DNA from: Candidatus Methylomirabilota bacterium | GTDB taxonomy: Bacteria; Methylomirabilota; Methylomirabilia; Methylomirabilales; JACPAU01 | Reading direction: 5' to 3' | DNA: 5,092 nucleotides | NCBI GenBank assembly: GCA_016180705.1 | Contig: JACPAU010000015.1 | Location: 1-5,092 of the forward strand | Program-made: the position numbers and the translations under genes | The notes under the pieces: generated by a model | Databases searched by the model: none | What the model saw: the letters and a program-made list of their open reading frames with translations, nothing else | What the model was told of the DNA's origin: nothing | Part shown: positions 1 to 5,092 of the stretch, one piece after another | Position numbering within the stretch: position 1 is the stretch's first letter | Layout of the letters: each line of letters opens with the position of its first letter

Positions 1-2384
1 TCCCCCTCGGTGAAGGGCGGCGCCCCCGTAGCCATGTGGTAGAGGGTGCAGGCCAGGGCATACAGGTCGCTCTGGACGCCCATCCCCTTGCCCTGGATCT
101 GCTCCGGGGCCATGTACGGGCGCGTTCCGCGGATGGTCGTGGCGGCCGCGAGGGCCCGCTCGCGGGTCTTGGCCAGCCCGAAGTCCATGATCTTCACGGC
201 CCGGCTCTTGCTCACCATGACGTTGGCCGGCGTGATGTCGCCGTGCACCACCCCGCGGGCGTGGGCGTGCGCCAAGCCGGCTCCCACCTGCTGGGCCACG
301 TAGAGCACCTCGGGCAGCCCGAAGCGGGGGCGCTGCGTGAGCAGGGCCATCAGGGTCTTCCCCTCTAGGAACTCCATCACCAGGTAGAGGCCCTGGCCGG
401 CGTCCCCGGCGTCGTAGAGCGTCACGATGTTCGGGTGCAAGAGCGAGGCGGCGATCCGGGCCTCCCGGAGGAACTCCTCCACCGCCTTCGGGCTCGCCTG
501 GATGGCGGCGGGGAGCACCTTGAAGGCCACGGGGCGTTTCAGGAGGGTGTCCTCGGCCAGGTAGACGATCCCCATGCCCCCCCGGCCGAGTTCCCGGACG
601 ATCCGGTACCGCTCCGGCTGGCCCGCCGCGGGCCGCGCGCCGCTCTGGGTGCCGGCCGGGGCCCGGCGCTCCTTCAAGGCGGCGATCCGGGCCTGGACGT
701 CCCGGTAGGTGAGGCGGAAGGCCATCACCTTCTCGTAGAGCGCGAGGGCCGCCTGCGGCTCCCCGCTTTTTTCGTGGGCGAGGGCAAGCAGGTAGTAGAG
801 GTCCAGAGTTCCCGTGCCGACCGGCTGGCCCACCAGCGCCTCCTTGAGCTTCTCCTTCGCGAGGCCGTACATCTCGGTCTCCAGGAAGATCTCCCCGAGG
901 GCGGTGGTCGCCTCCAGGAAGCGCTCGGACGCAGCCGGCACCTGCTGCAGGGCGGCCACGGCGCCCTCCAGGTCCCTCTGCCCCTTGAGCAGCATCCCGG
1001 CCTCGAAGTACTCCCCCGCCGCCTTGTGGGCGGCGACCGCCTTGGCCGTCTCGCCGGCCTGCCGGTAGAACCGGGCGGCCTCACCGAACCGGCGGGCCTG
1101 CTCGAAGGCGGCGCCCGCCTTCGCCGGGTCCCCCGCGCCCCCGAACATCTCCGCCGCCTGGTCCAGGTCTCCTGCCAGGGCGAACATCTCCCCGGCCTTC
1201 GCGAAGTCGTGCAGCCCCGCGTACAGCTCGCCGGCCCGCGCGTACGCCTTCCCCGCGGCGAAGGCGGCCGCTGCTTCGGCGAACCGCCCTTCTTCGTAGA
1301 GCTCCTCGCCGCGCACCTGCTCCACCTCTTCCGTCGCGCCGAGGGCCTCGGCGACCTGACGCGCCTTCCCGAACAGCCGGTGCGTCTTGTAGAGGTCCAG
1401 GGCCTCCCGGAGCTTCCCGGCCCGCATGAAGCACTCGGCCGCCTCGCGCTCGGCCCCGGCCTCCTTCAGGACCTGGGCCGCGGCCTCCGGGGCGTTGGCC
1501 TTGAGGTACAGGCTGGCGCAGCGGCGGGCCGCCTCCTCGAGCGCCGCCTGGCGCTCCGGGTTGAGTTCCATGCGCCTGGCCGCCCCCTCGCGCTTGAGCC
1601 CGAAGGAGGCGCTGGGATCAGCCACGAGGGAGTTGAGGTCGATGCGCCCGGCCAGGCCCTGGCGCCTCACCACCTTCTCCAGCATCTCCGCGGCCCCCCG
1701 GACCTCCCCGGCGCGCTCCAGCAGGGCGGCTGCCTCCTCCAGGCGATCCAACCGGCCCAGCAGGGCGGCTGCCTTCCGCAAGTCGCCGGCCCGCTCGTGG
1801 CAGCGGGCGGTCGCGGCCAGGTCGCCCGCCTTCTCGTAGAGGCCCGCCGCGCGGCCGAATTGCCCCATCTTCTCCCGCAAGGCCGCCGCCAGCGCGGGCT
1901 CCCCCGCCAGCTCGTACTTCTGCGCCGCCTGCGGCAACTGGTTCAGGCGCTCGTGCAGCGCCGCCGCCTCCCGGTGGGCCCCGCCCTTCGTGTAGGCCGC
2001 GAAGGCCTGGTCGGTCGCCCCCATCTCCTCGTAGCAGGCCCCCGCGCCGGCATGGTCCCCGGCGCGCTCGTAGCGCCAGGCCTGCCGGAGCAAACCGACC
2101 TGTCCGGTCATCTGGGCGGCGCTCGGGCCGAACTGCCGCCGGAGCGCGGGCCAGAGGTACCGGCGCGCGATGGAGAAGGCGACCAGGAGGAGCAGCGCGA
2201 TGAGGGCGTAGCGGAGGAGCGGGAACTGGCCGAGGGCCCAGTCGGATCGGGCCGCCGCGCGTTGCAGATCCGCCAGGGGGCCGCCGATGGCGGGGTCCGC
2301 GCCGAGAACCAGAAGGCCCACGAGGGCGGCGAGAAGCCCCGCGCGGAGACGGGTGGCAAGCGCGGACCGCACCCCGGCCCTCAT
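1..2384 (-). CDS. Membrane-anchored TPR-repeat Ser/Thr protein kinase, C-terminal kinase domain (3' end cut by window)
   Basis: Probably phosphorylates Ser/Thr on target proteins at the inner face of the membrane. About 794 codons are visible. Residues 15-29 and 56-73 are hydrophobic and separated by a short polar loop; Arg residues flank the outer ends, suggesting a hairpin with the rest in the cytoplasm. Residues ~93-240 and ~276-575 are Ala-rich helical repeats of TPR type (recurring AGD, EAA and LYEKAG patterns). The kinase domain starts near 593: glycine loop GRGGMG 600-605, VAFK with Lys622, helix-C Glu641, catalytic loop HGDITPAN 714-721, DFG 734-736, APE 759-761, then SDLYALA of helix F. 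The final kinase helices lie outside the window. Lys622, Glu641, Asp716, Asn721 and Asp734 are present, so activity is plausible, but the loop lacks the RD arginine and the usual Lys. The ATG at 2384 overlaps the FHA gene stop (ATGA) with no clear Shine-Dalgarno, suggesting translational coupling. The kinase call is secure; the substrate is unknown. Confidence 0.95.
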   Translation of the reverse strand, partial: MRAGVRSALATRLRAGLLAALVGLLVLGADPAIGGPLADLQRAAARSDWALGQFPLLRYALIALLLLVAFSIARRYLWPALRRQFGPSAAQMTGQVGLLRQAWRYERAGDHAGAGACYEEMGATDQAFAAYTKGGAHREAAALHERLNQLPQAAQKYELAGEPALAAALREKMGQFGRAAGLYEKAGDLAATARCHERAGDLRKAAALLGRLDRLEEAAALLERAGEVRGAAEMLEKVVRRQGLAGRIDLNSLVADPSASFGLKREGAARRMELNPERQAALEEAARRCASLYLKANAPEAAAQVLKEAGAEREAAECFMRAGKLREALDLYKTHRLFGKARQVAEALGATEEVEQVRGEELYEEGRFAEAAAAFAAGKAYARAGELYAGLHDFAKAGEMFALAGDLDQAAEMFGGAGDPAKAGAAFEQARRFGEAARFYRQAGETAKAVAAHKAAGEYFEAGMLLKGQRDLEGAVAALQQVPAASERFLEATTALGEIFLETEMYGLAKEKLKEALVGQPVGTGTLDLYYLLALAHEKSGEPQAALALYEKVMAFRLTYRDVQARIAALKERRAPAGTQSGARPAAGQPERYRIVRELGRGGMGIVYLAEDTLLKRPVAFKVLPAAIQASPKAVEEFLREARIAASLLHPNIVTLYDAGDAGQGLYLVMEFLEGKTLMALLTQRPRFGLPEVLYVAQQVGAGLAHAHARGVVHGDITPANVMVSKSRAVKIMDFGLAKTRERALAAATTIRGTRPYMAPEQIQGKGMGVQSDLYALACTLYHMATGAPPFTEG
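1718..1774 (-). repeat. Pair of 18-bp direct repeats inside the TPR-coding region
   Basis: The 18-base sequence at 1718-1735 recurs exactly at 1757-1774, with a period of 39 nt (13 codons) and in frame. Each copy encodes an AALL-type helix segment of the kinase's repeat array. It could be a recent small internal duplication or simply convergent codon choice in GC-rich Ala/Leu repeats. Confidence 0.6.
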
Positions 2385-3811
2385 GCCCGCACGGGGCGGG
2401 CGGTGGGGGCGGGCTCCTCCGCCAACCGGAGGGTCAGCTCGACCGGCCCCACCGCGATCACGTCCCCATCCCGCAGGGGGCGCTCCGAGACCCGCTCCCC
2501 GTTCACCTTGGTTGCGACCAGGCCGCCCAGGTGGGTCAGGTGGAAACGGCCGTCCGGCCCCCGGGTGATCCGCGCGTGCAGGCGTTTGACCAGCAGCCCC
2601 GGGACCCGCACGGTCGCCTCCTCGCCGCTGCCGATGGTGACCGCCTCGTCCGTCAGCGGGACCGGCTCCCGCCCCGGGATGAGGAGGCACGGCCCCGGGG
2701 CGGCCGAGCGCCGGCCGCCCAGCAGGCGCTCCACCTCCCGCGTGCCCACGTGGACCGTGGCCTGCGGGACGGTACCGGTCGGCGAGGCCGGCGCCGCAGC
2801 GCGCGCCGCGGCACACCGGAAGAGGAGGCGGTGCTTCAGGATCCCGATCTCATCGCCGTCGGTGAGGTCGTGACTCGTGATCCGGTGCCGGTTGAGGAAG
2901 GTCCCGTTGGCGCTCCGCAGGTCCTCGAGGAGGAACCGGCCCCCCTCGAACCGGATGGCCGCGTGCCGCCGGGAGACGCCGGCGTTCTCGATGACCAGGT
3001 CGCTGTCCGGGGCGCGGCCGATGGAGAGGCGCGGCTTGCGGAACGGGAGGGTCTGGAGGACCCGATCCCCCAGCATCACGGTCAGTTCGGCCGGCGGCAT
3101 CGGGCCGGCGACGGCGGGGGCCGCCGGGGGCGGGGGAGCGGGACGGTAGTGCTCCGTCCAGCGCCGGCCGGGGGGTGGGGTCTCGAGAGAGGCGTCCGCC
3201 GCGGGCGGCGCCTCCAGCCCCTCGTACACGTCCAGGGCCATCCGGTCCCCGCCCTGCCGGGTATACACGAAGGCCAGCAGCGCATCCTGGGCGTCCTCGT
3301 CCGCGGGCAGCTCGGCCCCATCCGGGACGAAGTAGGTCCGGGCCGGCCGCCCGGCCGGGCAGAGGGCCAGGTGGACCCGCTGCGCCTGCCGGAGGGCCAG
3401 GACGGTGCTCACCCCCCGGGCGGCCAGGCGCTCCAGGATGCCCTGCACGTCCACCAGGTCGCTCGTCACCTGGATCGAGGGTCGGCCCCCGAAGAGGACC
3501 AGGAGACCGTGGATCAGGAAGGCATCGGCGGGGCAGAAGAGGAGCGGCGCGGTCGGGTGCGAGGCGTAGGCCGAGAAGAAGTCGCCGATCCCGGTGCTCC
3601 CGAGACGCCCGCCCTGCGCCCGGCCCGCCCCGTACGGAAGGCCCCCTAGGATGAACAGGTACCGGGCCTCCTCCGGGAGGGTGAGGACGAAGTAGCCGCT
3701 CGCGCTCTGGCCGGCACTGACGACCCGCCGGTACACCTCGTCGAAGGCCTCGTAGCGGGCCCCGGGCGGGGCGACGGGAGCGCCGGAGGTGGGGAGACCA
3801 GGGATTGGCAT
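2381..3811 (-). CDS. Two-FHA-domain protein with unassigned N-terminal domain
   Basis: Likely the phosphothreonine reader or adaptor for the neighbouring kinase. The 476-residue product has no signal peptide or membrane segment, so it should be cytoplasmic. Residues ~17-205 form a mixed alpha/beta domain I do not recognise; its hydrophobic strands around GYFVLTL (39-45) faintly recall small ligand or scaffold domains such as DUF4388 or roadblock, but this is only an impression. A Pro/Ala linker follows (~206-241). FHA1 (~242-333) is canonical: Gly265-Arg266, Ser280-x-x-His283 and Asn302-Gly303-Thr304. A Thr-containing linker (345-364) leads to FHA2 (~375-464), which keeps His412 and Asn437-Gly438 but has Ser395 for the Arg and Val408 for the Ser. 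The ATG at 3811 is chosen because GAGGAA lies 5 nt upstream. The gene sits 24 nt after the phosphatase stop and its TGA overlaps the kinase ATG, implying one operon. The FHA1 call is secure, FHA2 good, and the N-terminal role unknown. Confidence 0.93.
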   Translation of the reverse strand: MPIPGLPTSGAPVAPPGARYEAFDEVYRRVVSAGQSASGYFVLTLPEEARYLFILGGLPYGAGRAQGGRLGSTGIGDFFSAYASHPTAPLLFCPADAFLIHGLLVLFGGRPSIQVTSDLVDVQGILERLAARGVSTVLALRQAQRVHLALCPAGRPARTYFVPDGAELPADEDAQDALLAFVYTRQGGDRMALDVYEGLEAPPAADASLETPPPGRRWTEHYRPAPPPPAAPAVAGPMPPAELTVMLGDRVLQTLPFRKPRLSIGRAPDSDLVIENAGVSRRHAAIRFEGGRFLLEDLRSANGTFLNRHRITSHDLTDGDEIGILKHRLLFRCAAARAAAPASPTGTVPQATVHVGTREVERLLGGRRSAAPGPCLLIPGREPVPLTDEAVTIGSGEEATVRVPGLLVKRLHARITRGPDGRFHLTHLGGLVATKVNGERVSERPLRDGDVIAVGPVELTLRLAEEPAPTARPVRA

Positions 3812-3816
3812 CGGGG

Positions 3817-3822
3817 TTCCTC
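3817..3822 (-). promoter_or_regulatory. Ribosome binding site of the FHA gene
   Basis: GAGGAA on the minus strand, 5 nt before the ATG at 3811 and within the 24-nt gap after the phosphatase stop. It fixes the FHA start and supports cotranscription with independent ribosome loading. Confidence 0.7.
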
Positions 3823-3835
3823 GCGGGAGCCCGCC

Positions 3836-4591
3836 CTAGGCCTTGGCCGGGGCCGCCTCGTAGCGGACGAGGAGGGCGGTGATGTTGTCCCTCCCCCCGC
3901 GCCGGTTCGCCAGGTCCAGCAGCGCCTGGCACGCGGCCTCCAGATCGGCGCCGCCGGCCAGCAGGGCCTCCAGGATCTCGGAATCGGTTACCTCGTCGGT
4001 GAGGCCGTCGCTGCAGAGGAGGTAGACGTCGCCCGGCTGGACCGGCTCGGTCCAGGCGTCCACCTCCACCGCCGGTTGCATGCCGACCGCGCGCGTGATG
4101 ACGTGCTTGTGGGGGGAGTGGCGCGCCTCCTCCGGGCTCATCTCCCCGCGGGCGACCAGCTCCCAGACGAGAGAGTGGTCGCGCGAGAGCTGGTCCAGCG
4201 CCTCGTCCCGGAGGCGGTAGATGCGGCTGTCGCCGACCGAGGCGAATGCCGCCTGCGCGTCCTCGATGAGGGCGCTCACCAGCGTCGTCCCCATCCGGGC
4301 GTCCGCCGGCCGGTGCCGCCCCGCCTCGAAGACCCGGCGGTTGGCCAGCCGCATCCCCTCGGCCAGCGCATCGAGTGCCGGCGGCTGGAGCGATGCGGAA
4401 AGCTGCCGGCGCGGGGCGAGGGACTCGTGGAGCGCCGCGAGGGCGAGGGCGCTCGCCACCTCACCGGCCTCGTGCCCCCCCATCCCGTCCGCGACGGCGA
4501 ACAGGCCCGCCTCGGGGTCCGCCAGGAGGCTGTCCTCGTTGTGGTCCCGCTGTCGCCCGGGGTCCGTTCGGCCCACCACGGCAATTCGCAC
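3836..4591 (-). CDS. PP2C-family (PPM) Ser/Thr protein phosphatase, Stp/PstP type
   Basis: Metal-dependent protein phosphatase expected to remove phosphate from Ser/Thr in the cytoplasm, opposing the kinase two genes downstream. From the GTG at 4591 the product is 251 residues, the usual size of a stand-alone bacterial PP2C catalytic domain with no membrane tail. All family motifs appear in order: RDHNED 15-20, [11 protein letters not shown] 34-44, GTT 101-103, GDSR 120-123, SRDHSLV 136-142, ITRAVG 165-170, SDGLTD 194-199 and GGRDNIT 232-238. By analogy with PstP, Asp35, Asp195 and Asp235 bind the two metal ions, so the enzyme should be active. The frame stays open upstream to an ATG at 4783, but those 64 extra codons would overlap the protease gene and have no PP2C similarity. 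The GTG directly before the first PP2C strand has an AAGGGG-type ribosome site. It is the first gene of the proposed phosphatase-FHA-kinase operon, preceded by a candidate sigma-54 promoter. Confidence 0.95.
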   Translation of the reverse strand: MRIAVVGRTDPGRQRDHNEDSLLADPEAGLFAVADGMGGHEAGEVASALALAALHESLAPRRQLSASLQPPALDALAEGMRLANRRVFEAGRHRPADARMGTTLVSALIEDAQAAFASVGDSRIYRLRDEALDQLSRDHSLVWELVARGEMSPEEARHSPHKHVITRAVGMQPAVEVDAWTEPVQPGDVYLLCSDGLTDEVTDSEILEALLAGGADLEAACQALLDLANRRGGRDNITALLVRYEAAPAKA

Positions 4592-4593
4592 CG

Positions 4594-4602
4594 CCCCCCC
4601 TT
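4594..4602 (-). promoter_or_regulatory. Ribosome binding site deciding the GTG start of the phosphatase
   Basis: The minus strand reads AAGGGGGGG followed by CG and then GTG (4591). The purine-rich AAGGGG part is a Shine-Dalgarno-like sequence about 5 nt from the start codon. It supports GTG at 4591 over the far upstream ATG at 4783. Confidence 0.6.
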
Positions 4603-4646
4603 CTGTCCCCTGACTCCCCGGAGCATGAAAGGTGACCCGGGAGGGG

Positions 4647-4662
4647 TGCAAATTCCATTCCA
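4647..4662 (-). promoter_or_regulatory. Candidate sigma-54 (-24/-12) promoter for the phosphatase-FHA-kinase operon
   Basis: On the minus strand this reads TGGAATGGAATTTGCA. Against the sigma-54 consensus TGGCACG-N4-TTGCA it keeps the GG (-24) and GC (-12) at the exact required spacing, the full TTGCA element and the conserved G at position 7; the mismatches are at positions 4 and 6. Transcription would start near 4636, giving a leader of about 45 nt before the GTG at 4591. The site lies in a locally A+T-richer stretch of the only intergenic gap. No activator-binding site or sigma-54 activator gene is visible, and a single 16-base match can arise by chance, so this is a candidate only. Confidence 0.4.
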
Positions 4663-4703
4663 CACAAGCACTTACGACGCATAAGACCGGAGATCGGAAG
4701 GGC

Positions 4704-5092
4704 TCAGGAACCCTGCAGGAGGGGGAGGGCAAGCCGGGTGGGGATGGCAAAGTTGGACCCGCCGAACTGGCGGAGCACCGCATACGAGATCCCCACCACC
4801 CGCCCGGTCAGGGCCACGACCGGGCCCCCGCTGCCCCCGATGGTGGTCTGGGCGTCGAAGGTGATCTCGTGCGGGAGGACGTCCCCGAGAAAGCCCCGCG
4901 TGGCGGCGGGCCGGATCAGCCGGCGGGCCGCCAGCGCCTCCACAACCTGGACCAAGTCGCGGAGTTCCAGCGCCATCAGCTGGTCCACGACCGCCGGGGG
5001 GGCCTTGGCCAGAATGGCCTCCAGGCCGGTCGGATAGCCGAGGACGAGGATGGACCGGCCCGGCGCGGCATCCCGGCCGGCCCGGTCCAGCG
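4704..5092 (-). CDS. Trypsin/HtrA-like serine protease, C-terminal fragment (5' end outside window)
   Basis: The 128 visible residues are the C-terminal beta-barrel of a chymotrypsin-fold (S1C/HtrA-like) peptidase; the catalytic His and Asp and any signal peptide lie beyond the window. Counting from the first full codon (5088-5090), LVLGYPTGL (15-23) matches the HtrA GYP strand, FDAQTTIGGSGGPV (78-91) is the catalytic-serine motif with Ser87 at 4830-4832 (GGSGGP where GNSGGP is commoner), and GRVVGI followed by NFAIP is the typical closing segment. The protein ends about 11 residues after AIP, so there is no PDZ domain and it is not a full DegP/DegQ homologue. Residues ~27-63 are predicted helical and longer than usual between these motifs. 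A GTG at 4988 and an ATG at 4976 are in frame but internal to the fold, so they are not the start. It ends 112 nt before the phosphatase start, with no obvious terminator between, and probably belongs to an upstream unit. Confidence 0.88.
   Translation of the reverse strand, partial: LDRAGRDAAPGRSILVLGYPTGLEAILAKAPPAVVDQLMALELRDLVQVVEALAARRLIRPAATRGFLGDVLPHEITFDAQTTIGGSGGPVVALTGRVVGISYAVLRQFGGSNFAIPTRLALPLLQGS

Larger units (their letters stand above)
4592..4703. other. Intergenic region between protease and phosphatase genes
   Basis: This 112-nt gap is the only sizeable non-coding stretch. It holds the candidate sigma-54 site, a possible weak stem-loop (arms 4614-4621 and 4637-4643, seven pairs with one bulged C) that would fall in the leader RNA, and the phosphatase ribosome site. 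No T-run follows any hairpin, so I see no intrinsic terminator for the protease gene, and no convincing sigma-70 -35/-10 pair. Confidence 0.6.

Noticed and set aside
435..2873. Very long open frame on the plus strand (812 codons).
   Set aside because: It lies antisense to the kinase and FHA genes, whose minus-strand frames carry clear domain motifs. Its product is low-complexity (Arg, Gly, Leu, Pro, Glu) with no recognisable domain, as expected from the antisense of strongly GC3-biased codons.
2531..3649. Plus-strand 372-codon frame opposite the FHA gene.
   Set aside because: Shadow of the FHA coding frame: Gly/Arg/Pro-rich product and no motif; the minus strand encodes canonical FHA motifs here.
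2850..3932. Minus-strand 360-codon frame overlapping the FHA gene and the phosphatase end.
   Set aside because: Alternative frame of the same strand with Pro/Arg/Gly-rich low-complexity product; it cannot coexist with the well-supported FHA and PP2C frames.
4614..4643. Possible intrinsic terminator hairpin between the protease and phosphatase genes.
   Set aside because: The stem is short with a bulge, no T-run follows on the minus strand, and it lies downstream of the candidate promoter; at best a weak leader hairpin.
4659..4692. Possible sigma-70 promoter in the A+T-richer intergenic stretch (TTATGC and TGGAAT boxes).
   Set aside because: Both boxes are poor matches to TTGACA/TATAAT and the sigma-54 element overlapping this region fits much better.
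4691..4700. AGATCGGAAG on the plus strand matches the first 10 bases of a common Illumina adapter, raising the thought of an assembly artefact.
   Set aside because: The match stops after 10 bases, and the protease frame and stop continue normally next to it, so it is probably chance.
4592..4783. N-terminal extension of the phosphatase back to an ATG at 4783.
   Set aside because: It would overlap the protease gene by about 80 nt, has no PP2C similarity and bypasses a good ribosome site and GTG at the domain boundary.

Overview
The window is a compact, GC-rich (about 70% by eye) bacterial segment with all four genes on the minus strand, read from right to left. The order is: the C-terminal part of a trypsin/HtrA-like serine protease (4704-5092, runs off the right edge), a PP2C-type protein phosphatase (3836-4591), a two-FHA-domain protein (2381-3811), and a membrane-anchored TPR-repeat Ser/Thr protein kinase (1-2384, runs off the left edge). 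The codon third-position bias is very strong, which is why the opposite strand carries long but meaningless open frames. The base composition and gene style would suit a soil or sediment lineage such as Rokubacteria/Methylomirabilota, Myxococcota or Acidobacteriota. That is a guess from style only; no marker gene is present.

The phosphatase, FHA protein and kinase look like one transcription unit. The gap between phosphatase and FHA gene is 24 nt with a good Shine-Dalgarno, and the FHA and kinase genes overlap by four bases (ATGA). Together they are an eraser (PP2C), a reader (FHA) and a writer (kinase) of protein Ser/Thr phosphorylation. The only real intergenic gap (4592-4703) is noticeably richer in A+T than its surroundings. 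It holds a good match to a sigma-54 (-24/-12) promoter placed sensibly in front of the phosphatase GTG start. The protease ends before this gap and probably belongs to a separate upstream unit, although it may be functionally linked.

The most notable points are these. The kinase has its catalytic domain at the C-terminus, behind a membrane hairpin and a long TPR-like array, which reverses the common bacterial layout. Its catalytic loop reads HGDITPAN, lacking both the RD arginine and the usual Ser/Thr-kinase lysine. The second FHA domain has lost the phosphothreonine-binding Arg and Ser. The FHA protein starts with a roughly 190-residue domain I cannot assign. The protease fragment carries a helical insertion between its GYP strand and its catalytic-serine motif. 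I see no RNA genes, CRISPR arrays or mobile elements.
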